64,000 nucleotides of DNA from Rhizobium sp. BK650 (GCF_014195325.1 NZ_JACIBK010000009.1:22522-86521); one strand, 5' to 3'; counted from the stretch's first letter, positions 18,508-28,259 are shown. Notes: generated by a model from the letters alone, not told the origin. Translations and numbers: made by a program.

Positions 18508-18813
18508 CGGACACCCTCTTCATGCTGGTTGGCGAGCGGACCATACATGCCCGGCAACCGGATTTCCACTGGTGGCGCAGCGTCCTGGAATTTTCGTTTC
18601 CGCGGAAGAATGCGCCTTTTGCGTGTTGAGTGAGCCGCACGGAGACGTCGCCATTCGAAGCGAGGAAGCCTCACGTAAAAATAACCACTTGGTGAATTCT
18701 TTACTTGAACCCGCTTTCGGAATCGGCAAATGTGGGCGTGCTATCAATCCCTTCATGGATTTGCCGTCTTTCCGGGCCATTTGGTCCGAGCACACATCTA
18801 TTGGAAAAATACC
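18508..18813. other. Divergent intergenic region
   Basis: About 306 bases between the epimerase-like gene and the ABC exporter operon. An AT-richer stretch around 18670-18715 (AAAAATAACC, AATTCTTTACTTGAA) probably holds promoters. No small gene, RNA or repeat is convincing. Confidence 0.4.
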
Positions 18814-20667
18814 GTGAGCAGCGATGCGTCCATACGCGCGCCGAAGCCTTCGGCTTCGTTGGCGCTTGCAACCGCGGCAGGATGGGGCAAGGGCCTCTAC
18901 ACACTGTTCCGCATCATCGTCATGGCCTTTCGCCATCCCTGGCAAGCAGGCCTTGCCATCGGCGCAACGCTGATCGCGTCAACATTCCAGCTTCTGATCC
19001 CCCGCCTGCTCGGGCGGGCAGTTGACCACACGCAGGTGGCGCTCCACGGCGGCACGGTCGGGCAGCAGGCGCAGGATGCGCTGCTGACGACGGCGCTGCT
19101 GCTGCTCGGCGCCAGCGTTTTGCGCGGTATCTTCACGATGATCCAAAACTATTTTAGCGAGGCGGTCGGTCACCATATGGGCTATGAGCTGCGTCTCGCC
19201 TGTTACGAGAAGATCCAGCGCCTCTCCTTCTCCTTCCACGACACTGTCCATTCGGGCGACCTCATCACCGTCGGCCTTCTCGATCTGGAAGGTGTACGCA
19301 TGTATTTCTCGACAGCACTGGTGCGCGTCTTCCTGCTTACCATGCTGATCGGTATCGGCGCCTACATGCTTTTGACCACGGACGTCGTGCTCGGCCTGCT
19401 GGCGCTTTCCTTCGTGCCCTTCGTCGGCTGGCGCTCCTCCGTCACCCAGCTTCGCCTGCGCGCCACCTGGCTCGACCTGCAGCAGAGGCTGTCGGTGCTG
19501 ACGCGCATTATGGAGGAAAATCTCGGCGGTATTCGCGTCGTTCGCGCCTTTGCAGCGCAGGACCATGAGCTTTCGAAGTTTGAACTTGCCTCGAAGAACG
19601 CGCTGGAACTTGCCCATCAGCGCGTCGGCATTCGTGTCATCAACACCAGCGCCATGACCTTCTCCTTCTTTGCAGCAATGGGCCTGGTTCTATGGATCGG
19701 CGGTGGCAAGGTTCATTCCGGCGAGATCACTGTCGGTACGCTCGCCTCATTCCTGACTTTCATGACCATCCTGCAGATGCCGGTGCGCCAGCTCGGCCTG
19801 ATGGTCAATGCCTTTGCCCGCGCTTCGACCTGCGGCACACGCCTTTTCGAGCTGCTGGACCTCGAAATCGCCGTGCGCGATGCGCCCGATGCGAAGGAAT
19901 TGACGATTGTCGACGGAACGCTGCGCTTCGAAAATGTCAGTTTCGCCTATCCGAGTTCACCGATGCACGAAGTGCTGCATGACGTGAGTTTCGAGGCCAG
20001 ACGCGGCGAGACGATCGGCATCGTCGGGCCGCCCGGCAGCGGCAAGTCGACGCTTGCGCACCTCATTCCGCGCTTCTATGACCCAACCGGCGGTAAGATT
20101 ACTCTCGATGGTCAGGACATCCGAAAGGCGACACTGAAGTCGCTGCGCCGCTCCGTCGCCGTCGTGCAGCAGGATTCCTTCCTGTTCACGACGACGATCG
20201 AAAACAATATCGCCTATGGCGATCCCTGGGCCAAGGAAAGCCGCATCGAACGGGCGAGCGAAAGCGCGCAGCTCCACAATTATGTGCTCGGCCTGCCGAC
20301 CGGCTATGGCACGGTCGTAGGCGAGCGCGGCGTTTCGCTTTCGGGCGGCCAGCGCCAGAGGCTTTCGATCGCCCGCGCGTTGATGCTCAAACCCGCCGTG
20401 ATGGTGTTCGACGATTCCACTGCAGCAATCGACGCTGCCACCGAGCAACGCATCCGCGGCGCGATGCGCCGCTACGCTGCCGATCGTATCACGATCATCG
20501 TCGCCCATCGCCTGAGCTCGCTGATGCATGCCGACAAGATCTTCTTCATCGAGGACGGCCGCATCGTCGAACAGGGAACGCATGACGAGCTTCTGGCGCT
20601 CGGCGGACGATATAAGGCGCTTTACGATTTGCAGGTGCGACCGGGCGACGACGCTTTGAGCGCGTAA
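18814..20667 (+). CDS. ABC exporter half-transporter, subunit 1 (degenerate catalytic Glu)
   Basis: A 617-residue fusion of a six-helix exporter domain (about 30-330) and an ATPase domain. Walker A is GPPGSGKST with Lys411 and the signature is LSGGQ at 509-513. Walker B reads MVFDDST: Asp534 stands where the catalytic Glu should be. The H-loop His is present (AHRLSS). The Asp replacement is typical of the degenerate half of heterodimeric exporters. GTG 18814 was chosen because upstream residues do not resemble the family; the ribosome site is weak. The partner gene follows after 24 bases. The cargo is not known (lipid, drug or peptide). Confidence 0.85.
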   Translation: MSSDASIRAPKPSASLALATAAGWGKGLYTLFRIIVMAFRHPWQAGLAIGATLIASTFQLLIPRLLGRAVDHTQVALHGGTVGQQAQDALLTTALLLLGASVLRGIFTMIQNYFSEAVGHHMGYELRLACYEKIQRLSFSFHDTVHSGDLITVGLLDLEGVRMYFSTALVRVFLLTMLIGIGAYMLLTTDVVLGLLALSFVPFVGWRSSVTQLRLRATWLDLQQRLSVLTRIMEENLGGIRVVRAFAAQDHELSKFELASKNALELAHQRVGIRVINTSAMTFSFFAAMGLVLWIGGGKVHSGEITVGTLASFLTFMTILQMPVRQLGLMVNAFARASTCGTRLFELLDLEIAVRDAPDAKELTIVDGTLRFENVSFAYPSSPMHEVLHDVSFEARRGETIGIVGPPGSGKSTLAHLIPRFYDPTGGKITLDGQDIRKATLKSLRRSVAVVQQDSFLFTTTIENNIAYGDPWAKESRIERASESAQLHNYVLGLPTGYGTVVGERGVSLSGGQRQRLSIARALMLKPAVMVFDDSTAAIDAATEQRIRGAMRRYAADRITIIVAHRLSSLMHADKIFFIEDGRIVEQGTHDELLALGGRYKALYDLQVRPGDDALSA

Positions 20668-20691
20668 GAAACCGGCGCAGGAGGAAACGAC

Positions 20692-22587
20692 ATGGCCGAG
20701 GAACTGGAAACCGAACGTCCGGACGTTCGCGAGGATGGCAGACGTCCGCCAAGGGCGGTCGTGGGATCGCAACGCGTCGAAGAGGAAATCTTCGGGAAGG
20801 TGTTCGATTCCAACATCGTCAAGCGCATCTGGGCCTTCGTCCATCCCTATAGGCGCGATGTCATCCTGTCGGTGATGTCAGTGCTCGTCTTCACCGGCAT
20901 GCAACTCCTCATTCCGCTGATCATCCGCTATGCGATCGACCACGGCATGCAGCAAGGCGACAATGGCTCGGCGCTGACTTTCTCGATCATCGCCTTCCTG
21001 ATCGCCATCCTCGTCAACTACGGGGCCAGCTATTTTCAGGAAACGCTGGTCGGCGGCGTGGCGGAGAACGTGCTCTTCGATATCCGCAAGGCGATGTTCT
21101 CCCACCTCCAGCGCGTGTCGCTCTCCTTCATGGACAAGACCGAGGTCGGCAGGCTGATGTCGCGCCTGCAGGGCGACGTCAACTCGATGCAGGAATTCCT
21201 CGAAACCTGCGTACTTTCGGTCGGCGATATCTTCCTGCTCTTCGGCATCGTCTTCGTGATGCTTTATCTCGACTTTAAGCTCGGCCTGCTGACGCTGTCG
21301 GTGCTGCCGGTACTCTTCGTCGTGCGCTTGTTCTGGCTGCCGCTCGCCCGCAAGTCCTTCATGGCGGCGCATGAGACGAATTCGGTGGCGAACGGCGCTC
21401 TGGCCGAAGCGATCCATGGCGTGCGCGCCGTCCAAAGTATGGATCGGCAGGAGGTCAACTTCACGCTCTACGACGACAAGGCGCATGCCAACCTGCTGAC
21501 GCATCTGACGGCAGCCCGCTACGCGCAGATCATGGTGCCGATCGTCGATACGCTGACCGGTATCGCCATGGCGCTCGTCATCGTCGTCGGCGGTGCGCGC
21601 GTGTTGAACCAGGCACTCGACGTCGGTGTGCTCGTCGCCTTTCTCTTCTATATCCAGCGCTTCTTCGACCCGATCCGTTCCCTAACCTTGCAGTATTCGG
21701 TCATGCAGCGCGCCATGGCCTCGGGCCAGCGGCTGACCGACGTGCTCGACGTGCCGATCGAAATTAAGGACGCACCCGATGCGAAGGTGCTGTCGCCTGA
21801 CATGGACGGCTCTGTGGAATTCCGCGATGTCGTCTTCGGCTATAATCCCAAACACCCGGTGCTCAAGCATGTGAGCTTCAGGGTCAATCCCGGCGAGACG
21901 GTCGCCCTCGTCGGCCCAACCGGTTCGGGCAAGTCAAGCTGCATGTCGCTGATCCACCGCTTCTATGAGGTGCAGGAGGGACAGGTCGTGGTCGGCGGCC
22001 ATGACGTGCGCGAACTGACACAGGATTCTCTCGGTCAGCAGATCGCCATGGTGCTGCAGGAACCCTTCCTCTTTACGGGCACGGTTTTTGAAAACATCCG
22101 CTATCACAAGACCGAAGCCACCCGTGAGCAGGTGATCGAGGCTGCCAAGGCCGTCGGCGCGCATGACTTCATCATGCGCCTGCCCCAGGGCTATGACAGC
22201 GTGCTCGGCGAGCGCGGAGGCAACCTATCGCTCGGCCAGCGCCAGCTTCTTTCCTTTGCTCGCGCATTGGTGGCCGACGCCAAAATCCTCGTGCTCGACG
22301 AGGCGACGGCCAATATCGACAGCTATACTGAAATGCTGATCCAGAAGGCGCTCGTCAAGCTGTTGGAAAACCGTACCGGTCTCGTCATTGCCCATCGGCT
22401 GGCGACGATCCGGGAAGCCGATCGTATCATCGTGCTGCAGAATGGCGAGATCGTCGAAAGCGGTAATCACCAACAGCTCATGAAAAACGGCAAACTTTAC
22501 TCGAAACTCTATAACCTCAACTACGCTTCCTTCGACGATATTCCGGAGGATGTGCTGGAAGAAACGGTGACGGAGTCGGCCACTTGA
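20692..22587 (+). CDS. ABC exporter half-transporter, subunit 2
   Basis: A 631-residue exporter half with six helices and an ATPase domain. Walker A is GPTGSGKSS (Lys414), Walker B is LVLDEAT with the catalytic Glu537 intact, and the H-loop is AHRLAT. The signature is LSLGQ at 512-516 instead of LSGGQ. In a head-to-tail heterodimer this altered signature would face the Asp-for-Glu Walker B of subunit 1, so both deviations fall in the same composite site. ATG 20692 follows AGGAGG. Strong evidence for an asymmetric two-gene exporter. Confidence 0.9.
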   Translation: MAEELETERPDVREDGRRPPRAVVGSQRVEEEIFGKVFDSNIVKRIWAFVHPYRRDVILSVMSVLVFTGMQLLIPLIIRYAIDHGMQQGDNGSALTFSIIAFLIAILVNYGASYFQETLVGGVAENVLFDIRKAMFSHLQRVSLSFMDKTEVGRLMSRLQGDVNSMQEFLETCVLSVGDIFLLFGIVFVMLYLDFKLGLLTLSVLPVLFVVRLFWLPLARKSFMAAHETNSVANGALAEAIHGVRAVQSMDRQEVNFTLYDDKAHANLLTHLTAARYAQIMVPIVDTLTGIAMALVIVVGGARVLNQALDVGVLVAFLFYIQRFFDPIRSLTLQYSVMQRAMASGQRLTDVLDVPIEIKDAPDAKVLSPDMDGSVEFRDVVFGYNPKHPVLKHVSFRVNPGETVALVGPTGSGKSSCMSLIHRFYEVQEGQVVVGGHDVRELTQDSLGQQIAMVLQEPFLFTGTVFENIRYHKTEATREQVIEAAKAVGAHDFIMRLPQGYDSVLGERGGNLSLGQRQLLSFARALVADAKILVLDEATANIDSYTEMLIQKALVKLLENRTGLVIAHRLATIREADRIIVLQNGEIVESGNHQQLMKNGKLYSKLYNLNYASFDDIPEDVLEETVTESAT

Positions 22588-22750
22588 TGCCCGCAGTTGC
22601 GATCGCGCGTTTCAGTGCAAAACATAAATTGAAGCGCTGTGCACCGTTTCCTGACCGCCTTGCCTCAAATGGTGCAAGATTTGAACGAACAAACGCCGCC
22701 GTGGAGCATTTTATGTTCGATAGGGGCGATCTGAGACTAAGGAGAATGTC

Positions 22751-23053
22751 ATGAAGAGAATTGTTAGCAGTCTGTTGATCGCGACGGCCCTTGCGGGCTC
22801 GGCTATTCAGCCTGCTTCCGCTCGCGATCATCACCATCACAACAATACCGGCCGCATCATTGCCGGTGGTGTTGCTGCAGGTGTCGTTGGCGGTCTGATC
22901 GGTGGTGCGCTTGCCAATAACGGTCCTCGCTATGTCGAGGGTCCTCGCTATTACGAGCCAGCGCCGCGGCCAAGATGCTGGTATGAAGATCGTGACGTCG
23001 GCAACCGTTACGACGGCGGCTATCATACCGAAACTGTGCGGGTCTGCGACTAA
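22751..23053 (+). CDS. Small secreted glycine-zipper protein
   Basis: A 100-residue protein with a signal peptide (about 1-24, ending PASA) and a mature start RDHHHHNN. A glycine zipper membrane-type segment follows (GGVAAGVVGGLIGGALA), then a Pro/Tyr/Arg-rich tail with a Cys pair (RCWYED and VRVCD). AAGGAG lies upstream of the ATG. Such proteins are common in Rhizobiales and are usually unnamed outer-membrane or periplasmic proteins. A strong terminator follows, so it is monocistronic. Function unknown. Confidence 0.75.
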   Translation: MKRIVSSLLIATALAGSAIQPASARDHHHHNNTGRIIAGGVAAGVVGGLIGGALANNGPRYVEGPRYYEPAPRPRCWYEDRDVGNRYDGGYHTETVRVCD

Positions 23054-23086
23054 CGCCCCGAGACACCCGCTACCGGTAATCATTGA

Positions 23087-23122
23087 AGCGGCGCTGACCT
23101 CGTGGTCATCGCCGCTACTTTT
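23087..23122 (+). terminator. Strong intrinsic terminator
   Basis: AGCGGCG (23087-23093) pairs with CGCCGCT (23110-23116), with an inner TGACC/GGTCA helix, and is followed by ACTTTTTG. It ends the transcript of the glycine-zipper gene and faces the convergent MFS gene. Confidence 0.8.
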
Positions 23123-23255
23123 TGCTCCCTCAGCCGTGATGATATCGACGATCCCGGCGATGCTCTCCCGATACCGACGAAAACTGCCGATATTGCTCGT
23201 GGCTCATTCGGCCATGCCAATAATCTTGCGCTATCATTCGCCTGCACAGGGTCCG

Positions 23256-24545
23256 TCACGCACCGCGCGGCACGGCATCGTGCTTGCGGCTCATCACAGT
23301 GGCGACGACGAAGACGAGCAACGCACCGGCAGCGAGGCAGGCAGCCAGAAAGAACATCGGCGCAATCGTGCTTCCCGTCTCGTCCTTGATCCAGGGCACG
23401 ACGTTCTGGGCGATGAAGCCGCCGAGATTGCCAACGGAATTGATGGCGGCGAGACCCGCTGCAGCGCCGGCACCCTTCAGGAAGCGGGATGGCAGGCTCC
23501 AGAAAACCGGTTGCGGCGCAAAGATACCGGCTGCGGCAATGCAGAGGAAGATGAACTGCAGCGTGTTGTTGGGGACGAGCGCCGAGAGCAGCAGGCAGGC
23601 AGCACCGATGAAGGCCGGAATGACGATATAGGGTGTCTTCGCCTTCACCTTGTCTGCGGCAGCCGGGACAGCCCACAGCGCGATCGCCACCAGCATCCAC
23701 GGTATGATGTTGAGGAAACCGTTTACGGTATTGCTGACGCCGAAAGCCTTGACGATAGTCGGCAGCCAATAGCTGAGACCATAGGCGGCCAGCGGGAAGG
23801 CAATGTAGCAAAGCGCCATCAACAGGACGCGCGGATCGATCAGCGCCTTGAAGCCGTTTTCGGCATTATGGTCCATGCCCGAATTTTCGGATGCTAGCCG
23901 ATTTTCGAGCCAGCTCTTCTCCTCGTCACTGAGGAAATCCGCATCTTCAGGCCGGCCGTTGAGATAGAAGAAGGTGACGATGCCCGCGACGACGGCCGGA
24001 ATGCCCGTTGCCAGGAAAACCCATTGCCAGCCGGCATGGCCAAGGAAGCCATCAAGGTCGAGCAGCATGCCGCCAACCGGCGCACCAACGGCATTGGCAA
24101 GCGCACTGAAGATCATGAAGAGCCCCACCATGCGGCCGCGGTAATCCACCGGGAACCAGAGCGTCAAAAGGTAAAGGACCCCCGGGAAAAAGCCAGCTTC
24201 GCAAACGCCGAGCAGGAAGCGCAGGATGTAGAACATCGTCGCGTTCTGCGTATAGGAGAGCAGGATCGTAACGATGCCCCAGGAGACAAGGATGCGCGCG
24301 AACCAGACACGCGCACCGAATTTGTCGAGGAACAGGTTGCTCGGCACTTCGAAGAGGAAATAGCCGATAAAGAAAAGCGAGGCGCCAAGTCCGTAGGCAT
24401 ATTCGCTCATGCCGAGCGCATCGACCATCTGCAGCTTGGCATAACTGACGTTCTGGCGATCGATATAGGCAATGAGATAAAGGATTCCGAGGAATGGCAT
24501 GAGCCGCCAGGTGATCTTCGAGATCAACTGCTGTTCGTTGACCAT
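23256..24545 (-). CDS. MFS transporter, anion:cation symporter (ACS) type
   Basis: A 429-residue carrier with about 12 helices. The signature set is FLGILYLIAYIDRQNVSYAKLQM, then FLFEVPSNLFLDKFGARVWFARILVSWG and RFLLGVCEAGFFPGVLYLLTLWFP, diagnostic for the phthalate/tartrate/glucarate group of sugar-acid carriers. ATG 24545 has GGAG eight bases upstream; the frame upstream of it is not conserved. It diverges from the glycerate kinase gene, so the pair likely imports and uses a sugar acid such as tartrate or glycerate (inference). Confidence 0.88.
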   Translation of the reverse strand: MVNEQQLISKITWRLMPFLGILYLIAYIDRQNVSYAKLQMVDALGMSEYAYGLGASLFFIGYFLFEVPSNLFLDKFGARVWFARILVSWGIVTILLSYTQNATMFYILRFLLGVCEAGFFPGVLYLLTLWFPVDYRGRMVGLFMIFSALANAVGAPVGGMLLDLDGFLGHAGWQWVFLATGIPAVVAGIVTFFYLNGRPEDADFLSDEEKSWLENRLASENSGMDHNAENGFKALIDPRVLLMALCYIAFPLAAYGLSYWLPTIVKAFGVSNTVNGFLNIIPWMLVAIALWAVPAAADKVKAKTPYIVIPAFIGAACLLLSALVPNNTLQFIFLCIAAAGIFAPQPVFWSLPSRFLKGAGAAAGLAAINSVGNLGGFIAQNVVPWIKDETGSTIAPMFFLAACLAAGALLVFVVATVMSRKHDAVPRGA

Positions 24546-24718
24546 TGCAATTTCTCCAAATGATTGTTGCTTTTGCCTTTGATAGATAGCCGCGTCGGGG
24601 CAATTATCAATCATGGCGAACGGATAGGCGCCGCCCTTACATTGACAAGCGATATCTCGACGGTCATGCCTAAAAGAGCGGAAGTCACCCTTCCTGCCGT
24701 ATCTCCAGAGAGATCAAT

Positions 24719-25984
24719 ATGACCCTGTTTTCCTCCCGCGATTTCTTGGCCAGCCTGTTTTCCGCAACCGTGCGCGCCGCCGATCCGCTGACCGGCATCA
24801 CTGCGCATTTACCGAAAAAACCAAAAGGCAAGACGGTCGTGGTCGGCGCCGGCAAGGGTGCTGCGCAGATGGCGCGGGCGCTGGAAAGCGTATGGAAAGG
24901 GCAGCTCGAAGGCGTGGTCGTCACGCGCTACGGCTATGGCTGCGAAACACGACACATCGAGATTATCGAAGCCGCCCACCCTGTTCCGGATGCAGCCGGC
25001 CTGGCCGCCTCCAGGCGACTGATGGAAGCGGTCGAAGGCCTGGGCGAGGACGATCTCGTCATAGCCCTGATCTGCGGCGGCGGCTCGGCACTGCTGCCTT
25101 CCCCGCCCCAAGGCCTGACACTAGAGGACGAAATCCTGGTCAACGAATTGCTGCTCGCCTCCGGCGCGCCGATCTCGGCCATGAACGTCGTGCGCAAGCA
25201 TCTTTCCACCATCAAGGGCGGGCGACTGGCCGCTGCGACCAAAGCCCGTGTCGTCAGCCTGATCGTCTCCGATATTCCGGGCGACAACCCGGCCCATGTC
25301 GCCTCGGGTCCGACCGTTCCCGACAGCTCAACCCGGCATGACGCGCTCCAGATCATCCAGCAATACAGTCTCAAGCTGCCGCAGGCGGCCATCGATCATC
25401 TGAACTCCCCAAAGGCCGATGCGCCGCGGCCGGACGACCCGGTCTTTGCCCGTCACGAACGTCACATCATCGCCTCGGCCAGCGTATCGCTCGAAGCTGC
25501 TGCCGAGTTCGCCCGCGCGCAAGGCATTGCAGCGGCGATCCTGTCGGATTCCATCGAAGGGGAATCGCGCGATGTGGCACTGGTGCATGCGGCAATTGCC
25601 CGGGAAGTCGCCGGACGCGACCGGCCGTTCAGCAAGCCCGTCGTCATCCTCTCCGGCGGCGAAACAACGGTGAGCTTGCGGGTCAAGGGCGGCAAAGGCG
25701 GGCGCAACAGCGAATTCGCATTAGCCGTGGCGTTGGCGATCGACGGCTATGACAGCATTCACGTGCTTGCAGCCGACACTGATGGCATCGACGGCTCGGA
25801 AAACAATGCCGGCGCCTTTACCGACGGCAGCACAGTCAAGCGGCTGCGCGCCGCAGGCTTTGGCCCCCGCTATCTGCTGGACACCAATGACAGCTACTCC
25901 GGCTTCAAGGCCATCGGCGACCTCTTCGAAACCGGCCCGACCGGCACCAACGTCAACGATTTCAGGGCAATCCTGATTGTCTAA
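24719..25984 (+). CDS. Glycerate 2-kinase (TtuD/MOFRL family)
   Basis: A 421-residue enzyme that phosphorylates glycerate at C2, often annotated as hydroxypyruvate reductase TtuD. It shows VVVGAGKGAAQMARALE, the glycine-rich LICGGGSALLPSPP, the motif LIVSDIPGDNPAHVASGPTVPD, and the C-terminal MOFRL motif KGGRNSEFALAVALAI followed by AADTDGIDGSENNAGA. ATG 24719 follows AGAGAG. The divergent ACS-type carrier supports a role in sugar-acid use. Confidence 0.9.
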   Translation: MTLFSSRDFLASLFSATVRAADPLTGITAHLPKKPKGKTVVVGAGKGAAQMARALESVWKGQLEGVVVTRYGYGCETRHIEIIEAAHPVPDAAGLAASRRLMEAVEGLGEDDLVIALICGGGSALLPSPPQGLTLEDEILVNELLLASGAPISAMNVVRKHLSTIKGGRLAAATKARVVSLIVSDIPGDNPAHVASGPTVPDSSTRHDALQIIQQYSLKLPQAAIDHLNSPKADAPRPDDPVFARHERHIIASASVSLEAAAEFARAQGIAAAILSDSIEGESRDVALVHAAIAREVAGRDRPFSKPVVILSGGETTVSLRVKGGKGGRNSEFALAVALAIDGYDSIHVLAADTDGIDGSENNAGAFTDGSTVKRLRAAGFGPRYLLDTNDSYSGFKAIGDLFETGPTGTNVNDFRAILIV

Positions 25985-26019
25985 CTACTCCTCTATGAAG
26001 GAGTTGCGAGACCTGCCGA

Positions 26020-26877
26020 TTATCGATGCGTCCTCGGATATGCATTTGGCTTCGGCGGCGTCCAGTTGGCGAGCGCCGCGGGATCCGGCTTCCATATTTC
26101 GACCTTCAAGGGATAGCAGGCGGCCGCATCGCTTGAATGGCCTGTGCCACAATCGCCACCCGGGCATGCCGACAAGGCGCCCAGAAGATCGATCTCTGCA
26201 AAGAACTCGATGAAGTCTCCCGGCCGCACAGGGCTTGCCTTCATAAAATACTGGTGCGTGTCCCTGGTGAAGCCGGTGCACATGAAAACGTTGAGGACAT
26301 CATGCACGTGCATTTCGGCCTGCTGGAGCGGCATGCCTGTCTCGGCAGCAAGCGCCCGCGTCAGGTTCGAATGGCAGCAGTGATGATAGTCGCTGCCCTT
26401 CAGCAATCGATTGGTATAGGGATCGCAGCGGGTGCCGATGACGTCATGAACACCGGCTCCATCATCGTCCCATCCATACCAGCCAAGGCTGTCATAGGTG
26501 ATGGTCGCCATGGGGCGCAGGTAGGGCAGCGTACTCCAGAGACGATCGCCGACACCGACATGGGTCGCATGCAATGCCCGCGTCTTGCCGCTGAAAAACC
26601 GTTCGGTAAGATCAGCAGCGTTCCACAGGTTGAGGTCACCGACCTGCGGTCCGTCAATGCTGACGATACGGAAGAAATGCCCCTGCGGAACCTGAAAGCT
26701 GCCCGCCTCGCGCGGCGGCACGATCACCTCACTGACCTTCGTCAGCGTCTGGCGGGCGGCCTTGAGGAGGCCGAGATCGGCGGATGGCAGCGTCTCGACA
26801 GGATAGACGACCACGGGCGGTGCTGACCGTCGCTTCGCTGCGTCAGAAGGAACTGGCACGATCGATTGCTTCGACAT
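26020..26877 (-). CDS. DUF1989 / urea carboxylase-associated family protein
   Basis: A 285-residue protein with the DUF1989 features VPQGHFFRIVSIDGPQVGDLNLWNA, YDSLGWYGWDDDGAGVHDVIGTRCDPYTNRLL and DYHHCCHSNLTRAL, carrying conserved His and Cys residues that probably bind metal. Relatives often sit beside urea carboxylase, but no such gene is here. ATG 26877 was preferred to the GTG at 26928 because homologous-looking sequence starts only later. It diverges from a LysR regulator that probably controls it. Biochemical role unknown. Confidence 0.8.
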   Translation of the reverse strand: MSKQSIVPVPSDAAKRRSAPPVVVYPVETLPSADLGLLKAARQTLTKVSEVIVPPREAGSFQVPQGHFFRIVSIDGPQVGDLNLWNAADLTERFFSGKTRALHATHVGVGDRLWSTLPYLRPMATITYDSLGWYGWDDDGAGVHDVIGTRCDPYTNRLLKGSDYHHCCHSNLTRALAAETGMPLQQAEMHVHDVLNVFMCTGFTRDTHQYFMKASPVRPGDFIEFFAEIDLLGALSACPGGDCGTGHSSDAAACYPLKVEIWKPDPAALANWTPPKPNAYPRTHR

Positions 26878-26996
26878 CCTGATATTTCCGCTGTGCTGGC
26901 GGCCTCCGGGTGTTGCGCCCGGTGACACAAATTAATCGCCGAGCACTCTTAGCAAGGCTGTGCCATTGGGCAACCGAGACGATCCTTGCCCTTTGG

Positions 26997-27011
26997 CTAA
27001 GTTTTGCTTAG
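26997..27011. promoter_or_regulatory. Palindrome in the DUF1989/LysR divergent region
   Basis: CTAAG (26997-27001), five bases, CTTAG (27007-27011) ends 11 bases before the LysR start. A third CTTAG-like half lies near 26948. The position fits an autoregulatory site for the LysR protein; T-N11-A spacing is present. Confidence 0.45.
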
Positions 27012-27021
27012 TCATCCTGCT

Positions 27022-27921
27022 ATGAGAAACCTTCCCCTCGCATCACTGCGGGCATTCGAAGCCGCCGCGCGCCATGAAAGCTTTGTCAGGGCGGCTGCCG
27101 ATCTGAACCTGCAGCCCGCCGGCATAAGCCAGCATGTCAAGGCAATGGAGAATTGGCTCCGCATTCCCTTATTTCTGCGCCATAGCCGCGGCGTGACGCT
27201 GACTGCCGCCGGCAGGGAGTTCGGCGCAGTCGTCACACATGCACTGGCACATATCGAAGTCGCCGCCGGACAATTGCGGCTGGAGGCAAATAGCCGCCCG
27301 GTCAGCGTCGCATGCATTCCTTCCATGGCAGTGCGATGGCTCATCCCACAGCTGTCGAGATTGCGAGCCGCCTATCCGGATATCAGGATCAACATCGTCT
27401 ACGCGCTCGACGCCAAGACGCCGGAAGCGGCGGGTGCGGATTTGCTGATCTGCCATGGCATCAGGCCGAGCGCCGGCGCCATCAAGCTCCTGAGTGCCGA
27501 AACCAGACCAACTTGTTCGGCGGAATTCCTCGCCCATCATGGCCCGTTTGATAAACCCGCCGATCTGCTTGCCTGCGACATCCTGCACGACGAGACGACC
27601 GATGCCTGGGCGCGCTGGTTGTCAGCCGTTGGCATCCATTCCCCACCGAAGGCTGGACCTGTTTTTGCCGACTTCAATCTCATGATCGGCTCCTTGATCA
27701 GCGGCCAGGGTGTCGGCCTTTGCCCGACCGCGCTGATCGCAGACGAGATCGCGGCAGGTTTGCTCATTTCCCTTTTCGAAAAGGCGTCAGATAGCGACAA
27801 GGGCTACTGGCTCATCGAGGCAAAGGGCCTCTCGCGCGAGGCAAGAACGCTTCGCGATTGGCTGCTTACGACAGGGCCGGGCGCCGACGGGTCGATCAGA
27901 GCCCGGCCCGCGCCGGAATAG
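27022..27921 (+). CDS. LysR family regulator, GcvA-like
   Basis: A 299-residue regulator. The N-terminal helix-turn-helix reads LPLASLRAFEAAARHESFVRAAADLNLQPAGISQHVKAME, the classic LysR fold, with RGVTLTAAGREF at its end. An effector-binding domain follows, with VACIPSMAVRWLIPQLSRLRAAYPDI. ATG 27022 gives the canonical start MRNLPLASLRAFE. Its target is probably the divergent DUF1989 gene across a 144-base spacer. Confidence 0.9.
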   Translation: MRNLPLASLRAFEAAARHESFVRAAADLNLQPAGISQHVKAMENWLRIPLFLRHSRGVTLTAAGREFGAVVTHALAHIEVAAGQLRLEANSRPVSVACIPSMAVRWLIPQLSRLRAAYPDIRINIVYALDAKTPEAAGADLLICHGIRPSAGAIKLLSAETRPTCSAEFLAHHGPFDKPADLLACDILHDETTDAWARWLSAVGIHSPPKAGPVFADFNLMIGSLISGQGVGLCPTALIADEIAAGLLISLFEKASDSDKGYWLIEAKGLSREARTLRDWLLTTGPGADGSIRARPAPE

Positions 27922-28259
27922 GCAAATCCCGCGGTGTTATGCGCCAGGTTGCCATCGTCATCTTTGGTACGATGGAGCGCCCGGTCAGCCTCCTGTACGA
28001 ACGCTCGCCATCCGCTCCGTCTGCGACGGCGATGGCGATGCTGACGCCGAGGCGAACAGCCAGAGCGGCGGCGTCTCGCTTATCCAGGCGACCCGGAGTT
28101 CGACAAGCAACGCGCGCGCCTGCCAGCATGCCCGATTGGTACGATTTTTCATGAACACGCAAACGAAAGAAATAAATAGTCTATAGATTTAATAGAGAAT
28201 TGGACACCCTTCCCGTCATCGCTTCCTGACATTGCAACCTCAGACGGGAAACATCAACG
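27922..28259. other. Intergenic region before the sulfonate-type operon
   Basis: 338 bases. The last 110 are AT-rich (AATAAATAGTCTATAGATTTAATAG near 28170) and likely contain the promoter of the ABC operon. No complete gene is supported. The minus-strand frame across it has no recognisable features. Confidence 0.4.

Noticed and set aside
25987..26004. ACTCCT/AGGAGT hairpin between convergent glycerate kinase and DUF1989 genes
   Set aside because: Only six bases of stem and no T-run on either strand; too weak to call a terminator.
28151..28186. Eleven-codon ORF upstream of the sulfonate-type binding protein, considered as a leader peptide
   Set aside because: No ribosome site is evident, there is no run of Cys or other informative codons, and it ends over 70 bases before the gene.
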